DNA of 61,830 nt, taken from assembly GCA_041690355.1 (NCBI GenBank), contig JAWLHK010000027.1:1-61830 (forward strand), in the 5' to 3' direction. This DNA comes from JAWLHK01 sp041690355 [NCBI: bacterium] (GTDB lineage: Bacteria > J088 > JAWLBW01). A model generated the notes under the pieces. The model did no database searches. It was not told the DNA's origin and saw only the letters and a program-made list of their open reading frames with translations. Both the position numbers and the translations under genes were made by a program. Shown here one piece after another: positions 58,190-61,830 of the stretch (position 1 is the stretch's first letter; every line of letters starts with the position of its first letter).

Positions 58190-58597
58190 ATGCAGGCACC
58201 GGCCAAGCAACCCGTCAGCGTACTCGTGGTCGACGACGACCCGGATATCCGGGAGAGCATCCGGCTCTTTCTGGAGGCCCATGGATACGCCGTGACGACC
58301 GCGCGCGACGGGGCCGAAGGGCTCGAACGCCTCACCGTGGATCCCCCCGACGTACTGCTGCTCGATCTCATGATGCCGGGCATGAGCGGAACCGAACTGA
58401 TGGTGCGCATGCGCGAACTGCGCCTGCACATTCCCACGGTCGTCATTTCGGCCGACACCGAGGCGCCCCGGCGCCTGCGCGGCCAGGCTGCCGAGGGGAT
58501 GCTGATCAAACCGTTCAGCCTGGCTTCGCTGCTGCCGATCATCGAGCGGCAGGCCCGCCGCGGCGCGGGGGCGAGGGCCGGCGATCCTCAGCCCTGA
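58190..58597 (+). CDS. Single-domain response regulator
   Basis: Protein of 135 residues that is only a receiver domain: VLVVDDDPDIRESIRLFL, phospho-acceptor Asp in DVLLLDLMMPGMSG and the Lys in MLIKPFSLASLL. Without an output domain it must act through protein contacts, for example in a phosphorelay. Two in-frame ATGs exist (58178 and 58190); 58190 leads directly to the domain and lies 10 nt after a -10-like TAGGAT. Its end overlaps the convergent cNMP-domain gene by 10 bp. Confidence 0.88.
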   Translation: MQAPAKQPVSVLVVDDDPDIRESIRLFLEAHGYAVTTARDGAEGLERLTVDPPDVLLLDLMMPGMSGTELMVRMRELRLHIPTVVISADTEAPRRLRGQAAEGMLIKPFSLASLLPIIERQARRGAGARAGDPQP

Positions 58598-59046
58598 ACC
58601 TGCTGAGAAATGATCAGGTTCTCGTTGGCCTGACGCAAGCGGTTGCAGAGCGCCTTCGTAAACGCGCGGTATACCTTGAGGGCAGTCGCTTCGTTCTGCT
58701 CGAGAATCTCTTCGAAATCGGCGTGCGAAATCGTCAGAAGCTCCGAGTCGTCGAGGGCGACGACGGTGGCGCTGCGCGGATTGTCGTCGATGAGCGCGAT
58801 CTCGCCGAAGTGATTGCCGGGGAGCAGGTGGGTGATCTTCTTCTTGTGGAGACCGAGCCCCTTGTAGATGTCGACCGCGCCCTTCTTGATGATGTAGAGC
58901 ATGCGATCGGTCAGCTCGCCCTCGCGGATAATCTCCGTGCCACGTGGAACCTTGACGGTCTTGAGCACGCGGTTGATCGGGATCAGTTCCATGCTCGTCA
59001 GCTCACGGAAAATGAAGACCGTCTTCAGATATTCCGTATTCTCCAT
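58588..59046 (-). CDS. Cyclic-nucleotide-binding domain protein
   Basis: Protein of 152 residues formed by one Crp-type cyclic-nucleotide-binding domain: LTSMELIPINRVLKTVKVPRG, GELTDRMLYIIKKGAVDIY, and the phosphate-binding cassette FGEIALIDDNPRSATVVA (FGE...RSA/T), followed by a C-terminal helix. There is no DNA-binding domain, so it is a sensor that must signal to partners. It starts directly after the stop codon of the deoxyhypusine-synthase-like gene and belongs to a three-gene operon. Confidence 0.9.
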   Translation of the reverse strand: MENTEYLKTVFIFRELTSMELIPINRVLKTVKVPRGTEIIREGELTDRMLYIIKKGAVDIYKGLGLHKKKITHLLPGNHFGEIALIDDNPRSATVVALDDSELLTISHADFEEILEQNEATALKVYRAFTKALCNRLRQANENLIISQQVQG

Positions 59047-60003
59047 TCACGCCTCCAGCAACTGTTCGGTGGCCAGCAGACCCTGCGCGAGCAGGGGAAT
59101 CATGAGTTCGTGCTGACCGGTCAGGTGAAATCCTCTGCCGCCCCCGCCCGTCGGCCGTCCGACGACATTGGTCAGGGGACGGTAGTGACGGACAAAATCG
59201 AAATTCACGGTCGTGAACTGATCGACCCGGTGCCCCAGATTGCGCACGAGCGTGAGCGCTTTGAGGAATACTTCGGGCATCAGCACGGCCGAACCGACGT
59301 TGAGGTACACGCCCGCCTCGAGCTGGGCCGTGACCCCCGCGAAAATGCGGAAATCCTGCAGGGTCGCGGCTCCGATGGCGGCGCCGTCGGCGGTCGGATG
59401 CAGGTGTACGACGTCGGTGCCCAGGGCGACGTGGGCCGTGACGGGGACGCCGAGATCGATCGCGCGGGCGAGGATCGACACGTCGGCGTGCGGCGCCCCG
59501 TGGGCGACGAGCCGCTTCGCGACGGCGCCGGCAAGCCCCTCGCCCCGCGAAGCCGCCTCACGGGCGGCCCCGTTCAGAAATTCAGCCGTTTCGAGCGTGA
59601 CGCCGAAGCTGCCGTCGCGCAGGCTCTCGTCGACGTCTTCGCTCGTGCGCCCGGCCAGGGCGATCTCGACGTCGTGAACCAGTACGGCGCCGTTCATCGA
59701 CAGGGCCGAAACGTAGCCGCGCTCCATGAGTTCGATGAGCACGGGCGCGAGGCCGACCTTGACGACGTGGGCCCCGATGGACCAGTGGAGCACGCGCCCG
59801 CCCCGGCGCGCGGTCACGATGCGCGCGGCAATCTCGCGCAGATCGGCCGCGCCGAGGAGGTTCGGCAGGCCGCTCCAGAAATCGGCGAAGCTGGCGCCGT
59901 TCTGCGGACGCCGGGCGAAGTCCTCCCGGTGCACCTTGCTCTTGCGCTCTGCCAGGCGGGTATAGCGGATATCTCCGGGCGCTATCGGATCGCCGAGCTT
60001 CAT
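59047..60003 (-). CDS. Deoxyhypusine-synthase-like protein
   Basis: Protein of 318 residues related to deoxyhypusine synthase. Family pieces: LPNLLGAADLREIAARIVTARRGG, VLHWSIGAHVVKVGLAPVLIELMERG, SMNGAVLVHDVEIALAG, VPVTAHVALGTDVVHLHP and VTTVNFDF-like QFTTVNFDFVRHYRPLTN. Canonical enzymes modify eIF5A in eukaryotes and archaea with spermidine; bacterial homologues with a classical target are uncertain, and some act as homospermidine synthases. The canonical active-site Lys of the C-terminal region is not evident (GRGFHLTGQHE). ATG 60003 overlaps the gmhA stop (ATGA). Confidence 0.8.
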   Translation of the reverse strand: MKLGDPIAPGDIRYTRLAERKSKVHREDFARRPQNGASFADFWSGLPNLLGAADLREIAARIVTARRGGRVLHWSIGAHVVKVGLAPVLIELMERGYVSALSMNGAVLVHDVEIALAGRTSEDVDESLRDGSFGVTLETAEFLNGAAREAASRGEGLAGAVAKRLVAHGAPHADVSILARAIDLGVPVTAHVALGTDVVHLHPTADGAAIGAATLQDFRIFAGVTAQLEAGVYLNVGSAVLMPEVFLKALTLVRNLGHRVDQFTTVNFDFVRHYRPLTNVVGRPTGGGGRGFHLTGQHELMIPLLAQGLLATEQLLEA

Positions 60004-60587
60004 GTCGCTGGCATGAAAAGCACCTCGTCGACGATCTCGCACACGGTGTGCTCGATCATGAGGTGCACTTCCTGAATCCGTGCGGTGTCCTGCAGCGGCA
60101 CGATGACGGGAATGTCGACGAGCGGCGCGGCCTTGCCGCCGTCGCGCCCGAGCAGGCCGGCGGTCACGAGGCCGCGCTGCTTGGCCGCCTGGAGGGCGCG
60201 GATGATGTTCGGCGAATTACCGCTCGTCGTGATCGCGAGCAGAAGGTCGCCGGGCTGCCCGAGCGCCTCGATCTGTTTGACGAAGACTTCGTGAAAATGG
60301 AAATCGTTGCCCACGGCCGTGAGAATGCTGCTGTCGGTCGTGAGGGCGATGGCGGCCAGGGGAGGGCGATCGACCTTGTACCGGTTGACCAGCTCGGCCG
60401 CCAGATGCTGGGCATCGGCGGCGCTGCCGCCGTTTCCGCAGAGGAGCACTTTGCGGCCGGTGCGATAGACCTCGATGACCGCTTCGACCAGCGGGGCGGT
60501 CTGGGCGCCCATTGCCTCGGCCACCCGGGCGGCCGAGCGTCCGGCTTCGCCGAGCAGGGCGCGGGTGCGTTCGCGAACGTCAATCAT
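60000..60587 (-). CDS. gmhA: SIS-domain phosphoheptose isomerase
   Basis: Sugar isomerase of 195 residues: VLLCGNGGSAADAQHLAAELVNRY is the GmhA substrate loop, followed by LAAIALTTDSSILTAVGND, the catalytic-Glu/His-region FHEVFVKQIEALG, AITTSGNSPNIIRAL, and EHTVCEIVDEVLF with a conserved His. It converts sedoheptulose 7-phosphate to D-glycero-D-manno-heptose 7-phosphate for LPS core or heptosyl surface sugars. It heads the operon with the deoxyhypusine-synthase-like and cNMP-domain genes, which is unusual because no heptose kinase is linked. ATG 60587 matches the domain start. Confidence 0.9.
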   Translation of the reverse strand: MIDVRERTRALLGEAGRSAARVAEAMGAQTAPLVEAVIEVYRTGRKVLLCGNGGSAADAQHLAAELVNRYKVDRPPLAAIALTTDSSILTAVGNDFHFHEVFVKQIEALGQPGDLLLAITTSGNSPNIIRALQAAKQRGLVTAGLLGRDGGKAAPLVDIPVIVPLQDTARIQEVHLMIEHTVCEIVDEVLFMPAT

Positions 60588-60899
60588 GCGGGAACATTTC
60601 CATCCGCCGGGAGTGCGGGCCAGCCGGCCTCCGGGCCTGCAGTCATTCAATCACAGCCCGCCGGGAGGGCGCAAACGGCCTCGGGGGCGTGCGCCCGCCC
60701 CCGTCTTTCGAGTTCCGTCGAGCTCCGGCCCGGCTTCGCCCCCGAATCTTCTTTGACAGACGAAGTTACCTCTGCTAACCTGATTAGATTAACTTGCGCT
60801 TGCACAGCGCGGGGTGTGTCATGGTCACCCAGGGCACGCTTTCCGGGCTGTGAGTTGCGTCAACGGCAAGACCACGGTAAACTGATCGTTTTCCTGTCT
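60588..60899. other. Intergenic region with tRNA-operon leader
   Basis: No gene is visible. The promoter of the tRNA-tuf operon is at 60753-60781, and the following leader to 60899 contains CTAACCTGATTAGATTAAC and short AT-rich pieces but no obvious stable hairpin. Confidence 0.5.
60753..60781 (+). promoter_or_regulatory. tRNA-tuf operon promoter
   Basis: Consensus -35 TTGACA (60753-60758), 17 bp spacer and extended -10 (TGC TAACCT, 60776-60781) upstream of the tRNA cluster. Confidence 0.65.
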
Positions 60900-60975
60900 G
60901 CTGGCGTAGCTCAACTGGCAGAGCACCTGACTTGTAATCAGGAGGTTATCGGTTCGATTCCGATCGCCAGCTCCA
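60900..60975 (+). tRNA. tRNA-Thr (TGT)
   Basis: 76 nt including encoded CCA. The acceptor 5' GCTGGCG pairs with CGCCAGC, the T-loop is GGTTCGATTCC, and the anticodon loop CTTGTAA gives anticodon TGT. Confidence 0.97.
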
Positions 60976-61044
60976 TCGTCACAGGCGCACCCGGTAACGC
61001 GTCCGCGTACATCCAGCAGGCACGACCGGTCGGTTATCGCACTC

Positions 61045-61129
<85 letters not shown>

Positions 61130-61186
61130 CTTTTTCTGGATGGTTTTCAGTTCGGTTGTTTGTTTCGGGGTAGTACGGGTTGATTA

Positions 61187-61262
<76 letters not shown>

Positions 61263-61276
61263 GATTTGAATGCAAG

Positions 61277-61352
61277 GCCCACGTAGCTCAGATGGTAGAG
61301 CACGTCCTTGGTAAGGACGAGGTCACCAGTTCAATCCTGGTCGTGGGCTCCA
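61277..61352 (+). tRNA. tRNA-Thr (GGT)
   Basis: 76 nt with encoded CCA. Acceptor GCCCACG/CGTGGGC, anticodon loop TTGGTAA with anticodon GGT. Followed 37 nt later by tuf. Confidence 0.97.
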
Positions 61353-61389
61353 GTTTTCACCTTATCTTCGACGCCGAGGAGAGCGAAGC

Positions 61390-61830
<441 letters not shown>

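Overview
The window is one contiguous stretch of high-GC chromosomal DNA from a Gram-negative bacterium, probably uncultured. The Gram-negative call rests on lgt and two lspA genes, several predicted lipoproteins, and a GmhA-type SIS protein. A TIGR02147-family regulator and a receiver-PilZ protein are the kind of genes common in Fibrobacterota, Bdellovibrionota and other deltaproteobacterium-like lineages. I cannot place the organism more finely, and that suggestion is inference. There is no rRNA, phage, insertion sequence or CRISPR array. The right end is the classical tRNA-Thr/Tyr/Gly/Thr-tuf locus, cut by the window edge inside tuf.

Layout. 1-5.4 kb: a NarL/FixJ-type two-component system, a DUF2249 protein, a possible hemerythrin remnant, a CPBP protease, a 47-codon ORF overlapping an acetyltransferase, and a TIGR02147 regulator. 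5.6-12.4 kb: a surface-lipoprotein island (Ig-like/RCC1 lipoprotein, small lipoprotein, and a giant invasin-type Ig lipoprotein on the other strand). 12.7-19.4 kb: a membrane protein, a hydroxysteroid/lipocalin-like protein coupled to a PEP-synthase/rifampin-phosphotransferase-like enzyme, an epoxide-hydrolase-like enzyme, a methyltransferase and a hydroxylaminobenzene mutase-like protein. 20.2-26.3 kb: an acetoacetate-decarboxylase-like/FAD oxidoreductase fusion, a second CPBP protease, a BrnT/BrnA toxin-antitoxin pair, an amphi-Trp protein and an HpnA-like epimerase. 26.3-36.1 kb: a housekeeping run ileS-lspA-lspA-lgt-ppc, then a fatty-acid desaturase, a rhodanese lipoprotein and DUF302. 36.2-46.4 kb: SDR, M20 peptidase, 2-oxoacid:ferredoxin oxidoreductase (korAB), GST and carotenoid oxygenase. 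46.5-53.4 kb: a likely biosynthetic locus with type III polyketide synthase, FAD oxidoreductase, methyltransferase, alpha/beta hydrolase, divergent UbiA prenyltransferase and a ferritin-like diiron protein. 53.4-60.6 kb: receiver-PilZ, a frameshifted conserved gene, RluA, an ATC-hydrolase-like protein, a receiver, and a gmhA/deoxyhypusine-synthase-like/cNMP-domain operon.

The most unusual feature is between the genes. At least ten intergenic loci consist of degenerate direct repeats with a strict 7-bp period, in several sequence families (ATTGACG, GAGTGAC, AGCGCCA, GATTCCT, CAGTCTT, GATGGCC). Three families combine into a recurring composite of about 100 bp with a shared spacer. The arrays sit directly on gene ends, and in several cases the stop codon itself lies in the first repeat unit. 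Palindromes, a 163-bp direct duplication and other dispersed blocks occupy the same spacers. This resembles in principle the heptameric STRR sequences of cyanobacteria, but the sequences and the composite architecture look different.

Several genes also have a good -10 hexamer only 5-8 nt before the start codon, suggesting leaderless transcripts.
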